Source of the DNA: Thermoplasmata archaeon
GTDB taxonomy: Archaea; Thermoplasmatota; Thermoplasmata; Lutacidiplasmatales; UBA184
Reading direction: 5' to 3'
Assembly (NCBI GenBank): GCA_027315455.1
Contig: DAHUXZ010000019.1
Coordinates: 1 to 41,589, forward strand
DNA: 41,589 bases
Below, one piece after another: positions 24,232-32,778 of this stretch (the first letter of the stretch is position 1; each line of letters opens with the position of its first letter). Under the pieces are notes generated by a model. The model worked only from the letters and a program-made list of their open reading frames with translations, was not told where the DNA came from and did not search any database. The position numbers were made by a program, and so were the translations under genes.

Positions 24232-25846
24232 CCGCCTCGACCGGCGCCGGGGCCGCGGGTCGCGGCGCGGCCCCGGGCGCGGCGCTGCCGTGGCCGTGCC
24301 GGGTGCCGTCGGCCAGGAACCGGTAGTTGCGCAGGGCCACGCTGAGCACCAGCCCGATCACGGAGAGGACGGCCACGAGCCCGAAGACGACCTGGAACCC
24401 CACGAGGGCGTAGGAGGTCGTCGGGACCACGAACGCCGGCCCTCCGCCGGGCGGGGTCACCGTCAGGTAGTACTGCGCGGTGAAGCTCGCGAGGATGCTC
24501 GTCGTCACCACCGGGGCGATGGCCGTCCCGAGGTTGCGGAACGTCTGGTTCATCCCCATCTGGATCCCGAGCTCGCGCCGGTCGACGGAGAGCACGATCA
24601 TGTTGGACATCGCGATGAGGACCGCGACGTTGCCGACCATCAGCGGCACCATGAAGGCGCTGAGCCCGATCGTCGACGGAGGGACGAGGACGAGGAGCGC
24701 GCCCCCGATCGCCATCAACCCGTAGCCGAGGAGCGTCACCGGCTTCGGTCCGAACCGCCCGATCGCCGCGCCGAGGAGCGGTCCGAACGCGAGCATCGAG
24801 AGCGCCGAGGGGAGGGCGAGGAGCCCGAAGGTGAGCTCGCTCACACCGAGGCCGGGACCGATGGGCAGCTCGGCGAGGATGACGACGGTGGTGAAGGCGA
24901 AGAACATCAAGAGGCCGACCAGGATCCCGTTGATGTTGGAGACGAAGATGTTCCGGGGCTTGAGCGCCTCGAACTGGATCACCGGAGCGGGGGCCCGGGG
25001 CTCCCAGTAGGCGAAGGCGAGGAACCCGATCAGGGCGAGGAGGAAGAACTCCGGCGCTCCCCAGGGGATGCCCGCGAAGTGGACCGCCGCGAAGTTCGTC
25101 CAGCCCCAGTTCGCCCCCTCGGTGATCCCCACGAGGAGCATCGCGAGCCCGAAGCCGAGGGTGGTGACACCGGGCAGGTCCAGGCTGCGCTGCTCGTGGA
25201 CGGGCGACTCCCTCAGGAGGAGAACGCCGAGGATCACGAGGGTCACGGCGAGCGGGACGACGGTATGGTAGGTGAACTGCCAGCCGTACTGCTGCGCGAT
25301 CCACCCGCCCCCGGCGAGGCCCAGGGCAGCCCCGGCCGCGAACATGGCGCTGATGACCCCCTGGGCCGGAGCGACGCGCGCCGCCGGGAACGCCTCGGGG
25401 ATCATCGCGAACGCGAGCGGGAACATCCCCATCCCGATCCCTTGGGCCGCCCGGGCGCCGATGAGGAGGTAGATCTCCTGCGGCCGGGCCATGCCGAGCG
25501 CGTCGCCGAGGTTCGGGGTGAACCCGGCGATGGTGACGGCCACGGCGTAGATCCCCATGGCGATGAGCAGCATCCGCTTCTTTCCGTAGAGGTCCCCGAG
25601 CTTGCCGAAGACCGGGACGACCACGGTGCCGACCAGGAGGTAGGCGGAGAGGATCCAGGCGATCGTTCCGAACGCGCCGGTGCCGGAGAGCTGGAAGAAG
25701 GTGTAGAACTGCTTGAACGCGGGGAGGACCATCGTCTCGACGTAGGTCACCATCAGCGCCATTCCCGCGACGATGACGAGGAGGAGGCGGGCGCGGCGCG
25801 GGTCGTAGGGCTGCCCGACCGCGGTGAGCACGGGCTCCGCGCTCAT
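24221..25846 (-). CDS. MFS exporter, DHA2 family, under MarR control
   Basis: A 541-residue transporter with about 14 membrane helices. Helix 1 reads VTYVETMVLPAF, the loop after helix 2 holds motif A (FGKLGDLYGKKR), and GMFPLAFAMIPEAFP and GAALGLAGGGWIA occupy the helix 4-5 region as in EmrB-type exporters. The C-terminal tail is Ala/Pro-rich. The ATG at 25846 shares ATGA with the stop of the marR-like gene, so the two are translated together. This pairing is classic for efflux pumps induced when a small molecule displaces a MarR repressor. Substrate unknown. Confidence 0.87.
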   Translation of the reverse strand: MSAEPVLTAVGQPYDPRRARLLLVIVAGMALMVTYVETMVLPAFKQFYTFFQLSGTGAFGTIAWILSAYLLVGTVVVPVFGKLGDLYGKKRMLLIAMGIYAVAVTIAGFTPNLGDALGMARPQEIYLLIGARAAQGIGMGMFPLAFAMIPEAFPAARVAPAQGVISAMFAAGAALGLAGGGWIAQQYGWQFTYHTVVPLAVTLVILGVLLLRESPVHEQRSLDLPGVTTLGFGLAMLLVGITEGANWGWTNFAAVHFAGIPWGAPEFFLLALIGFLAFAYWEPRAPAPVIQFEALKPRNIFVSNINGILVGLLMFFAFTTVVILAELPIGPGLGVSELTFGLLALPSALSMLAFGPLLGAAIGRFGPKPVTLLGYGLMAIGGALLVLVPPSTIGLSAFMVPLMVGNVAVLIAMSNMIVLSVDRRELGIQMGMNQTFRNLGTAIAPVVTTSILASFTAQYYLTVTPPGGGPAFVVPTTSYALVGFQVVFGLVAVLSVIGLVLSVALRNYRFLADGTRHGHGSAAPGAAPRPAAPAPVEAVSD

Positions 25847-26331
25847 GCGGCGACCGCCTCCCGGTGGGGGGCCGCCGGGGGCGGCGGTCGGGTCAGCCGG
25901 TGCAGCACGTGGGTCGCGGTGCCGATCTCGTCCGCACCGAGCCCTCCCAGCCGCTCGGCGAGCCGGCTCGAGACCCGCGTCCAGACCGTCTGGTGAAGGG
26001 TGCGACCCCGCGGAGTGGGGGAGAGAACGACCACACGTCGATCCCGGGTCGCCCGCTCCCGGCGCACGAGGCCCTCCGCGACGAGCTCCTCGACGGCGTT
26101 GCTCACCTGAGCCGGGGTCACGACGCACGCCGCGGCGACCTGACCGACGTTCCGCGGACCCCCGACGACGATGTAGTGCAGGGTCCAGAACGTGGGGGCG
26201 GACAGGTCGACCCGGTCGAGCACGTCGCGCAGGTGATCGCGCACGGCATGGGCCGCCCCGTAGAGGCCGGCGAGCAGTTCCTCGACGTCGGCCGTCCCCG
26301 CTTTCGGTGAGGTCGTTCCCGGGACGGTCAT
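25843..26331 (-). CDS. MarR-family transcription regulator
   Basis: A 162-residue winged helix-turn-helix protein. The N-terminal helix (VEELLAGLYGAAHAVRDHL) serves dimerisation. LSAPTFWTLHYIVVGGPRNVGQVAAACVVTPAQVSNAVEEL... contains the recognition region, and the wing follows with RRERATRDRRVVVLSPTPRG, a textbook MarR signature (DxR in the wing). A C-terminal helix completes the dimer interface. ATG 26331 lies just after an A/T-rich region with an inverted repeat that probably serves as its own operator. It is the first gene of an operon with an efflux pump, which it presumably represses until a ligand binds. Confidence 0.9.
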   Translation of the reverse strand: MTVPGTTSPKAGTADVEELLAGLYGAAHAVRDHLRDVLDRVDLSAPTFWTLHYIVVGGPRNVGQVAAACVVTPAQVSNAVEELVAEGLVRRERATRDRRVVVLSPTPRGRTLHQTVWTRVSSRLAERLGGLGADEIGTATHVLHRLTRPPPPAAPHREAVAA

Positions 26332-26353
26332 GCGAACGGAGGCGGACAAAATA

Positions 26354-26368
26354 GTTGAGCTACTTAAC
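26354..26368. promoter_or_regulatory. Candidate MarR-type operator in the promoter of its operon
   Basis: GTTGAGCTACTTAAC is a 15-bp imperfect inverted repeat (five of seven base pairs match) in a local A/T-rich patch 23-37 bp upstream of the marR-like start. It includes or touches the likely TATA element (TTAAG or CTATTTTG on the minus strand), so a bound dimer would block initiation. Confidence 0.45.
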
Positions 26369-26542
26369 CATTCGCGGAATCCGGGGTAACGCCACGTCGG
26401 TCGGCACGCGCGGGGTCGGCACGGGGACCGGGAGTTCGGTCGGCCGGGTGGAAGCACCGGCCGGCTCCGGACGCGACCGGGCCGGGGCTCGGGAGACGAT
26501 GGCTTAACTCCCCGTGCGCGCTACCGGACTCGGAGCGGCGAC

Positions 26543-26983
26543 ATGCAGCACGTGCCGACGGCGCGGGAGATGTACCCGCATCGGGAGTTCGGGTTGGCCC
26601 TGCTCGTCCTGGGGATACTCCTGCTCATCGTCGGGGTGGCGCTCGCGAGCTACTGTGCTGGCGGCCTGAACCCGGGGGGCCCGGGGTACCCCTCGGGCCC
26701 GGCGGTTCCCATGTATTCCTGCTACTACCAGTACATGGGGGCCGGCGCGGTCCTCGGGTTCGTCGGCTTCATCCTCCTGATCGTGGGCCTCGTCCTGATG
26801 GTGACCCGGAACCCCGTGTATGCGTCGACGGGGCCGTACTATGCCCCGCCCTGGCCCCCGCTTCCGCCCCCGCCCCCGCCGCTGGTCCCTTCCAGCCTCA
26901 TCGCGTGCAGGGGCTGCGGCCGCGTCTACCACCTGGGTCTGTTCACCTTCTGCCCGAACTGCGGGTCGAAGCTGAGCCCATGA
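26543..26983 (+). CDS. Small two-helix membrane protein with C-terminal zinc ribbon
   Basis: A 146-residue protein. Two hydrophobic helices (about 17-38 and 66-88) flank a Pro/Gly/Tyr-rich loop with two cysteines. After a proline run (PPPPPPP) the C terminus is a zinc ribbon: CRGCGRVYHLGLFTFCPNCG, i.e. CxxC...CxxC. Such membrane zinc-ribbon proteins are common and poorly understood in archaea. The start at ATG 26543 fits a TATA-like GCTTAAC at 26502-26508, about 38 bp upstream. No partner is evident; the neighbours are a MarR/efflux operon (divergent) and an MFS gene downstream. Confidence 0.75.
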   Translation: MQHVPTAREMYPHREFGLALLVLGILLLIVGVALASYCAGGLNPGGPGYPSGPAVPMYSCYYQYMGAGAVLGFVGFILLIVGLVLMVTRNPVYASTGPYYAPPWPPLPPPPPPLVPSSLIACRGCGRVYHLGLFTFCPNCGSKLSP

Positions 26984-27172
26984 GCCCTGAGCCTCTCTCC
27001 CCGCGTCGAGAAGCGAACGACGCCTCCTACGCCCACTGCCCGGAGCGGGTCGGGGGCGGGCGTCCGAAGGGCCTGGCCCCGCCGTGAGGGGACGGGGCAC
27101 GAGGATCGAGCTGAGGTCCCCTCGGCCGCCGCCGCGGGGCGGGGCCGGGCCGACGCGCTTCGGGGCCGCCGG

Positions 27173-28453
27173 ATGAGCCCTTCCGCCCCCCGCGAGGGTG
27201 CCCACGGCACGGATGGAAGGGGCCCGGCGGTGTCGCGGGACGGGCTCACCCTCCTGGTGACTCGCTCGGTCCGCGGCTTCGGGGCCGGGGCCCTATCGAT
27301 CGTTCTCGCGATCGACCTTGCCCAGGCGGGCTACGCCCCGCTCGTGATCGGTGCGCTCCTCGGCCTCGTCCTCGCCGCCGCCTCGGTCTGGTCGCTCGCC
27401 GTCCCGACCCTGGAACGGCACTGGGGCCGGCTCGGGGTCTTCACGACCGGTGCCCTCGCGTTCAGTGCGGGGGGCCTGCTCCTCTGGGCCGACCTCGGAA
27501 ATCCGTTCGTCGTCCTGGCCGCGATCGGCCTCGGTGGGCTCGTGGCCGGGGCGAGCGACGTGAGCCCGCTGGGTGCGCTCGAGCAGGCCATGCTCGCCGA
27601 CGTCGCTCCGGAGCGGCGGCGCACCGAGTGGTTCGCGACCTACAATCTCCTGGGATATGTCGGAGGGGCCCTGGGAGCGCTGTCGGCCGGGCCGCTCGCT
27701 GCGCTTTCGGGAGCGGGAGTTCCGGGGCTTCCCGCGGGTACCCACGATCTTACGGTCCTTCTCTACGGTCTCCTCGGGCTTGGCCTCGTTCCCGCGTACG
27801 CCGCGCTCTCGCGGGCCCCGTCCGCCGGCCCCTCGGAGCGGAAGGTCGGTCGCCCGACGCCGGAGGTGCGCCAGCGGATCGTCGCCCTGGCCTCCCTCTT
27901 TGCCGTTGACGCCTTCGGGGGCGGGCTCATCGCCAACAGCCTGGTCGTCTACTACTTCGCGGTGCGGTTCGCCCCGGGGGTCGACGTCCTCGGCGCGGTG
28001 TTCTTCGTCGCGAATCTCGCGGCCGGGCTGTCGTTCCTCCTCGCCGTGCCCCTCGCCCGGCGGATCGGCCTGCTGCGGACGATGGTCTTCTCCCACATCC
28101 CGTCGAACGTCCTGCTCATCCTCGTCGCGTTCGGGCCGACGTTCGCGTTCGCCGCGGGGCTGTGGATCGCCCGCTCCTGCCTGTCCCAGATGGACGTTCC
28201 GACGCGGCAGTCGTACACCCAGGCGATCGTTCCGCGCGACGCCCGGCCGGCGGCCGCCGGCTACACCACCGCGGCCCGGAGCGCGCAGGCGCTCGGAGGC
28301 CCCGTCACCGGCGCCTTCCTCGCCGCGGGGGGTCCGTGGCTCGTCGCCCCGTTCGTCGTGGCCGGTTCGGTGAAGATCGCCTACGATCTCGCCGTCTACC
28401 GACGGTTCCGGGCGATCCGCCCTCCCGAGGAGGAGGGCCGGCCCGCGGGGTGA
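27173..28453 (+). CDS. MFS transporter, 12-helix type, substrate unknown
   Basis: A 426-residue transporter with about 12 helices in two six-helix halves joined by a charged loop near residues 215-235 (SERKVGRPTPEVRQR). The end of the second half has SQMDVPTRQSYTQAIVP and AARSAQALGGP, a pattern I associate with a prokaryotic MFS group that lacks a known substrate. Motif A is weak (ERHWGRLG). The start at ATG 27173 is tentative: it is the first ATG after the stop of upstream frames and precedes helix 1 by about 24 residues. No specific partner lies next to it; the OB-fold gene converges from the other side. Confidence 0.8.
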   Translation: MSPSAPREGAHGTDGRGPAVSRDGLTLLVTRSVRGFGAGALSIVLAIDLAQAGYAPLVIGALLGLVLAAASVWSLAVPTLERHWGRLGVFTTGALAFSAGGLLLWADLGNPFVVLAAIGLGGLVAGASDVSPLGALEQAMLADVAPERRRTEWFATYNLLGYVGGALGALSAGPLAALSGAGVPGLPAGTHDLTVLLYGLLGLGLVPAYAALSRAPSAGPSERKVGRPTPEVRQRIVALASLFAVDAFGGGLIANSLVVYYFAVRFAPGVDVLGAVFFVANLAAGLSFLLAVPLARRIGLLRTMVFSHIPSNVLLILVAFGPTFAFAAGLWIARSCLSQMDVPTRQSYTQAIVPRDARPAAAGYTTAARSAQALGGPVTGAFLAAGGPWLVAPFVVAGSVKIAYDLAVYRRFRAIRPPEEEGRPAG

Positions 28454-28502
28454 GCGGCGGCCCGGCGGAAGGACCGGGGGCGGACCGAGCGCCGGGCGGC
28501 CG

Positions 28503-28811
28503 TCAGATCTTCTCGAGCTTGCCGACGCGTCCCAGGGAGACCTGGGGCCGACCCTGGTAGTCCTTCACCCAACCCTCGGTGATCCGGACGCGGTCGCCCT
28601 CGTTGACGAGGTCGACCTCCTTGCCCCAGAGCACGAGGGCGATCTCCCCGGTGGCGTCCTTGAGCCGTGCGTTCCGGACCCGCTGGTTCCGTCCGTCGCG
28701 CAGGGTGATCTCGCGGGTCTCCTCGAGCGAGGCGACGCTCGCCTCGAACGTGGCGACGCGGCTCGGCCGGAGGTCGGCGATGAACGTCGCCGGAGGCTTT
28801 CCGGTTGCCAT
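28503..28811 (-). CDS. RPA-like single-domain OB-fold nucleic-acid-binding protein
   Basis: A 102-residue protein consisting of one OB-fold domain like those of archaeal RPA/SSB. It shows the typical strand order: ITLRDGRNQRVRNARLKDATGEIALVLWGKEVDLVNEGDRVRITEGWVKDYQGRPQVSLG. The ATGEIALVLWG...EGDRVRI core matches the RPA41/SOSS-B-like pattern. It probably binds single-stranded DNA or RNA. ATG 28811 is chosen, since the frame upstream is low-complexity. It is divergent from the aminopeptidase gene. No zinc finger is present, so it is a short stand-alone form. Confidence 0.85.
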   Translation of the reverse strand: MATGKPPATFIADLRPSRVATFEASVASLEETREITLRDGRNQRVRNARLKDATGEIALVLWGKEVDLVNEGDRVRITEGWVKDYQGRPQVSLGRVGKLEKI

Positions 28812-28876
28812 GGTCGATTCCTGCGGCCGGTCCTTCGCGCTCGGCCGCGGACCTCCATGGGCGAAGGGCTCATAGA

Positions 28877-31375
28877 GTGGTGGTGTCGCCGACGGGGAGG
28901 CGTGGCCACCCCCGGGACCCACGCCCGCGGCGTCAGGTTCATCTCCGTCCGCCGGCTGGCCCGGGCACGAAGATCGAGGAGTACGCGGTCGACCTCGACG
29001 TCGACCCGGCGACGGAGCGGTTCCGTGGGACGGTCACGGTCTCGGTGCGGGACGCCGGACCGGTCGTCGAGCTGGACGCGGCGGGCCTCGAGGTCCACCG
29101 GGTGACGTGCCGGGGGGCGGAGTGCGCCCTGGCCTACGACGAGCCCCGGCAGAAGCTCGTCGTCCGCCCGCCGGTAACCGGCGACCTTCCGCTGCGGATC
29201 GAATACTCCGGGGCCGTCCGGCGGGATGTGATGAACGGCTTCTACGTCTCGCGTTTCGGCGAGCGTCGGCTGTTCACGACGATGATGCAGCCGCTCGGGT
29301 GCCGCTGGCTCTTCCCCTGCGTCGATCATCCCGCGATGAAGGCGGTCCTTCGGCTTACGGTGACGACCGACGCCGACCTCACCGTCATCGCGAACGCCGA
29401 CGTCGCCTCCGTGGCCGAGCGGGACGGGCAAAAGCTCTGGACGTTCGCGCCGACGCCTCCCATGCCCACCTACCTCGTCTACGTCGGGATCGGTCCGTTC
29501 GACCGCGCGACGACGACGCACGAGGGGATCCGGGTCGGGGCGGCGGCAGCGCCGGGGAAGGCGAAGGAGGCGGCCCGTGCGCTCGCCCTCGCCGGGCCCA
29601 TCCTCCGCGGCTACGAGGAGTACTACCGCCTCCCCTACCCGTTCCGCAAGCTCGACCTGATCGCGGTGCCGGACTTCTGGGCCGGCGGGATGGAGAACTG
29701 GGGGGCGATCACGTTCCCCGAGGTCGGCCTGCTCTGGGGCGAGTCGACGAGCCCGGCGATCGTCCGCTGGGCGATCGAGACGCTCACCCACGAGATCGCG
29801 CACCAGTGGTTCGGCAACCTCGTGACGATGGCGTGGTGGGACGACATCTGGCTCAACGAGAGCTTCACCACGTTCGTCGCGGCGAAGATGGCCGACCGGC
29901 TCCACCTGCGCCGGGACGCCTGGGGGGAGTTCCTCATCCGGACCTCGCCGGGCTACTTCGCCGACTCGCAGCGGTCGACCCATGCGATCAAGCTCACCAT
30001 CTCCGACCCGAGCGAGATCAGCCAGAGCGTCGACGACATCACCTACTTCAAGGGCGCCAACATCGTCCGGATGCTCGAGGCGTTCCTGGGCGAGGAGCCG
30101 TTCCGGGAAGGGATCACGGGCTACCTCGAGCGGTTCCAGTTCGGCAACGCCCGGGACGAGGACCTGTGGCAGGCCCTCGAGCAGACCTCGGCGCAGCCCG
30201 TTCGCCGGGTGATGGGAGCCTGGATCGATCGTCCCGGCTTTCCCATGATCGAGGTCCGCCGGTCGCCGGAGGGCTTCCGTCTTCGCCAGCGGCGGTTCTC
30301 GTTCCTGCCGGCGGGGTCGGCGGACCCGCCCTGGCCGATCCCGTTGAACTACCGGCAGAACGGTTCGACCGAGCGCCAGCTGTTCGACCAGGCCGAGCTC
30401 ACCTTGCCGGCGAGCGGCCCCGGGCTCCCCCTGCTCAATCCCGGACGGTCGGCGTTCGTCCGGATCTGGTACGAGCCGGCCCTGCGACCGGCCGCCCTCG
30501 CCCGACTGAAGGAGCTGGACCCGTTCGACCGCTGGGCGTTCGTCAGCGATGCCCTCGCCTTCCTCTTGTCCGGGGACCTCTCCCTCGACGAGTACCTCGC
30601 GGTCGTGCGGGAGGTCGCGGGGGCGATCGACTATCCCACGGTCGCGGAGGCGGCGGGCTCCCTCCACTTCCTGCGGCCGGTGCTCCGCGACCTGCCCGCC
30701 TTCCACCGGGTGTACGTCGACTTTCATCGGACCCAGGGGGATCGGCTCGGGCTCGATGCCCGGCCCGGCGAGCCGGACACCGATCCGGTCCTGCGCGAGA
30801 CCATCCTCGCCGGCCGCGTGCGGGTCGACCCCGAGCTTGCCCGCTCGCTGGCCGGGCGGTTCGACGAGATCGACCGGCTGCCCGGGGCCCTCCGCCCCGC
30901 GGTCCTCCAGGCGTACGCCCGGACCGGCGGTCCCGGTGTCGTCGACGGGATGTTCGCGCACCTCCGGTCCCAGGCGAGCGACGATCTCGCCGAGCGGGCG
31001 GCCTACGCGATCGGGGCCCTCCCGACGGAGGGGCTCCTCCGGGAAGCGCTCGGCCGGCTCTCGGAACCGGGGGTGCGGACGGTCCACACCTGCTACGCGC
31101 TGCGGAGCGTGGCGGCCAATCCGCTCGGCTGGGCGCCCGCCTGGGAGTGGCTCCGGCGGAACCTGCGCGACTACGAGAAGCGTGCCGAAGGCAGCTGGTG
31201 GCTGTCGAACCTGCTCAACTTCACCCTCCCCACCGTCGGGTTGGGGCGGGAGGCCGAGGTGCGCGAGTACTTCGCGCACGAGGCGTTCCCCGAGGGGACG
31301 CGCGGGATTCACCGGGGGCTCGAGATGCTCGAGGTCCTCGGCGCGGTGCGCCGGCGTGCCGGGATCACGGACTGA
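28877..31375 (+). CDS. M1-family zinc aminopeptidase, tricorn-interacting-factor F2/F3 type (start uncertain)
   Basis: A cytoplasmic zinc aminopeptidase that trims peptides from the proteasome or tricorn. It has the exopeptidase motif GGMENWG (Met272-Glu273-Asn274) and the zinc site HEIAHQWFGN with His305, His309 and Glu328 (HExxHx18E), catalytic Glu306 between. The C-terminal alpha-helical superdomain follows (about 500-830). Length about 830 residues resembles tricorn factors F2/F3 (about 780) plus an N-terminal extension. Conserved sequence begins at KIEEYAVDLDVDP (around 28975), but no ATG, GTG or TTG in frame lies near it. The nearest starts are a cluster of GTG codons at 28877-28885, adding about 30 unconserved residues. 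It is divergent from the OB-fold gene. Confidence 0.9.
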   Translation: MVVSPTGRRGHPRDPRPRRQVHLRPPAGPGTKIEEYAVDLDVDPATERFRGTVTVSVRDAGPVVELDAAGLEVHRVTCRGAECALAYDEPRQKLVVRPPVTGDLPLRIEYSGAVRRDVMNGFYVSRFGERRLFTTMMQPLGCRWLFPCVDHPAMKAVLRLTVTTDADLTVIANADVASVAERDGQKLWTFAPTPPMPTYLVYVGIGPFDRATTTHEGIRVGAAAAPGKAKEAARALALAGPILRGYEEYYRLPYPFRKLDLIAVPDFWAGGMENWGAITFPEVGLLWGESTSPAIVRWAIETLTHEIAHQWFGNLVTMAWWDDIWLNESFTTFVAAKMADRLHLRRDAWGEFLIRTSPGYFADSQRSTHAIKLTISDPSEISQSVDDITYFKGANIVRMLEAFLGEEPFREGITGYLERFQFGNARDEDLWQALEQTSAQPVRRVMGAWIDRPGFPMIEVRRSPEGFRLRQRRFSFLPAGSADPPWPIPLNYRQNGSTERQLFDQAELTLPASGPGLPLLNPGRSAFVRIWYEPALRPAALARLKELDPFDRWAFVSDALAFLLSGDLSLDEYLAVVREVAGAIDYPTVAEAAGSLHFLRPVLRDLPAFHRVYVDFHRTQGDRLGLDARPGEPDTDPVLRETILAGRVRVDPELARSLAGRFDEIDRLPGALRPAVLQAYARTGGPGVVDGMFAHLRSQASDDLAERAAYAIGALPTEGLLREALGRLSEPGVRTVHTCYALRSVAANPLGWAPAWEWLRRNLRDYEKRAEGSWWLSNLLNFTLPTVGLGREAEVREYFAHEAFPEGTRGIHRGLEMLEVLGAVRRRAGITD

Positions 31376-31427
31376 CCCGGGGCGCAAAACGCCGGACCCC
31401 GGGGCGGAGGAGCGGGGGTGACCCCCG

Positions 31428-32048
31428 TCACATCTTCTTTTCGAAGTCCAGCACCGCCGCGAAGAGAGCGGAGTAGAGGTGGTTCGCCCCGGCCTCCAAC
31501 TCGAGCTGCCAGACGTCGCGGATGGCGAGGATCTTGTGGCGGACGCGACCGACCTCCTGGCCCGCCGGGTCGACGATGCGGTACTTCCGGCGGATGATGT
31601 TGCCCTTCGTCGACATCGTCGGCTGGCCGTTGGGGAGCAGCCACGAGGCCTTGAGGCCCCCGATCAGGCTCCGCCGCATGTCGATCGTTCCGAACGACCC
31701 GCCCGCCTGCGGGTCCACGACCAGGAATTGGGCCCGGTTGCCCCCGGAACCCTTGCGGATCTCCATGGCGAGGGCGCCCGCCGCGTCCTTCACGGTGTAG
31801 GTGTACTGCAGGCTGCGCTTCGCCCAGCGTCCGACGAAGTCCCCCGCGATCTGCGACACCGCGGCCCCGACGAGCGCCCCCTTCATGTTCTGCTTGGCGT
31901 CCAGACCGATGCGGCAGAGGACCGTGTTGTTCTGGTCCATCACATCGTAGTTCTTTCCGAAGGAGAGGATCTGCATCTTCATCAGGAGAACCGACTGGTT
32001 CGCGAGGGCCTGAACGACATTCTGAGCCGCGGGGTTCATCCCGTTCAT
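31428..32048 (-). CDS. LURP-one-related / scramblase-like (tubby-like fold) protein
   Basis: A 206-residue protein of the LURP-one-related family, a tubby-C-like beta barrel related to phospholipid scramblases. The pattern is LLMKMQILSFGKNYDVMD then KRSLQYTYTVKDAAG, MEIRKGSGGNRAQFLVVDP, and RRKYRIVDPAGQEVGRVRHKIL, closing with a hydrophobic C-terminal helix (LYSALFAAVLDFEKKM). Bacterial and archaeal members have no established role, but membrane binding is suspected. The ATG at 32048 follows a TATA-like TAGATAAC by about 28 bp. GGAGAG lies upstream as well. It is divergent from the Nudix gene. Confidence 0.75.
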   Translation of the reverse strand: MNGMNPAAQNVVQALANQSVLLMKMQILSFGKNYDVMDQNNTVLCRIGLDAKQNMKGALVGAAVSQIAGDFVGRWAKRSLQYTYTVKDAAGALAMEIRKGSGGNRAQFLVVDPQAGGSFGTIDMRRSLIGGLKASWLLPNGQPTMSTKGNIIRRKYRIVDPAGQEVGRVRHKILAIRDVWQLELEAGANHLYSALFAAVLDFEKKM

Positions 32049-32072
32049 CGCGGCGCCACTCTCCTTCGTAGT

Positions 32073-32080
32073 TATCTACC
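32073..32080 (-). promoter_or_regulatory. TATA box of the LURP-one-like gene
   Basis: On the minus strand GGTAGATA/AC is an A/T-rich island centred about 28 bp before ATG 32048. It falls in the gap shared with the divergent Nudix gene. Confidence 0.5.
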
Positions 32081-32180
32081 CTACGCCTCCGGCTCCTCCC
32101 CCGTCCGGCGCCGCGGAGGCCGCCCTCGGACGGCCCGAAGGACCCGCAAACGCCTCATGCGCCCTCCCTACCGGCGAGCC

Positions 32181-32702
32181 ATGGTCTCCCCTCCCCCGTT
32201 CCCCGGTCCGCTGCCGCCACCCCACGTCCGGTTGGGCGTGGGGGGCGTCCTGCTCCGGAACGGATGCGTCGTGGTGAACCGGGCCTCGTACCGCCAGCGG
32301 TTCACGATACCGAGCGGCTATGTCGAGGCGGGCGAGACCCTCGCCACGGCCCTGGCCCGGGAGTTCGAGGAGGAAACGGGCGCCACGGTGGAGGTCGGTC
32401 GGCTGCTGCTCGCCCGGCACAAGGTCGTCCGGTCGGACGAGAGCGATGTCTTCTTCGCCTTCGCGCTCCGCCTGACCTCGGGCGAGCCGGCCGCCCGCCC
32501 TCCCGAGATCGTGGAGGTGCGCACGGTTCCGGTCGCGGAGGCGATCGAGGCCCCGTGGATCTCCGAGCTCTCCCGCCTCGCGATCCGGGTGGCGGTCGAG
32601 TCTCCGGGGCCGTGGCCGCGTTCCGCCGGGCCGGGCAGCGAGGCGCCCGGCCTCGGGTCCGAGGCGTTCCATCCCGACCTGACGGCCGGGGCCGACCGCT
32701 GA
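32181..32702 (+). CDS. Nudix hydrolase
   Basis: A 173-residue Nudix protein that hydrolyses a nucleoside diphosphate linked to another moiety. The Nudix box is complete, from Gly46 to Gly67: G-x5-E52-x7-R60-E61-F-E-E-E-x-G67, with the metal-binding glutamates in REFEEETG. Upstream strands LGVGGVLLRNGCVVVNRA and FTIPSGYVEAGE are typical. The C-terminal 30 residues are Gly/Pro-rich and not part of the domain. ATG 32181 is chosen; an ATG at 32157 in frame is possible and would add eight basic residues. Substrate cannot be predicted. Its only neighbours are the LURP-one-like gene (divergent) and a PUA-like gene (convergent). Confidence 0.88.
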   Translation: MVSPPPFPGPLPPPHVRLGVGGVLLRNGCVVVNRASYRQRFTIPSGYVEAGETLATALAREFEEETGATVEVGRLLLARHKVVRSDESDVFFAFALRLTSGEPAARPPEIVEVRTVPVAEAIEAPWISELSRLAIRVAVESPGPWPRSAGPGSEAPGLGSEAFHPDLTAGADR

Positions 32703-32778
32703 GACGACGGCCCGGGCACGACGCTCGGTCGCCGATCCCGGGCCGGTGGGCGGCGCCGGGGCGTTCCGTCCACCGCGC

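Noticed and set aside
26981-27087. 35-residue frame that overlaps the zinc-ribbon stop (ATGA)
   Set aside because: Short, low-complexity, no conserved features; the ATGA is likely chance.
28565-31387. 940-residue minus-strand frame opposite the aminopeptidase
   Set aside because: Charged low-complexity translation, no domain; the plus strand carries HExxHx18E and GxMEN.
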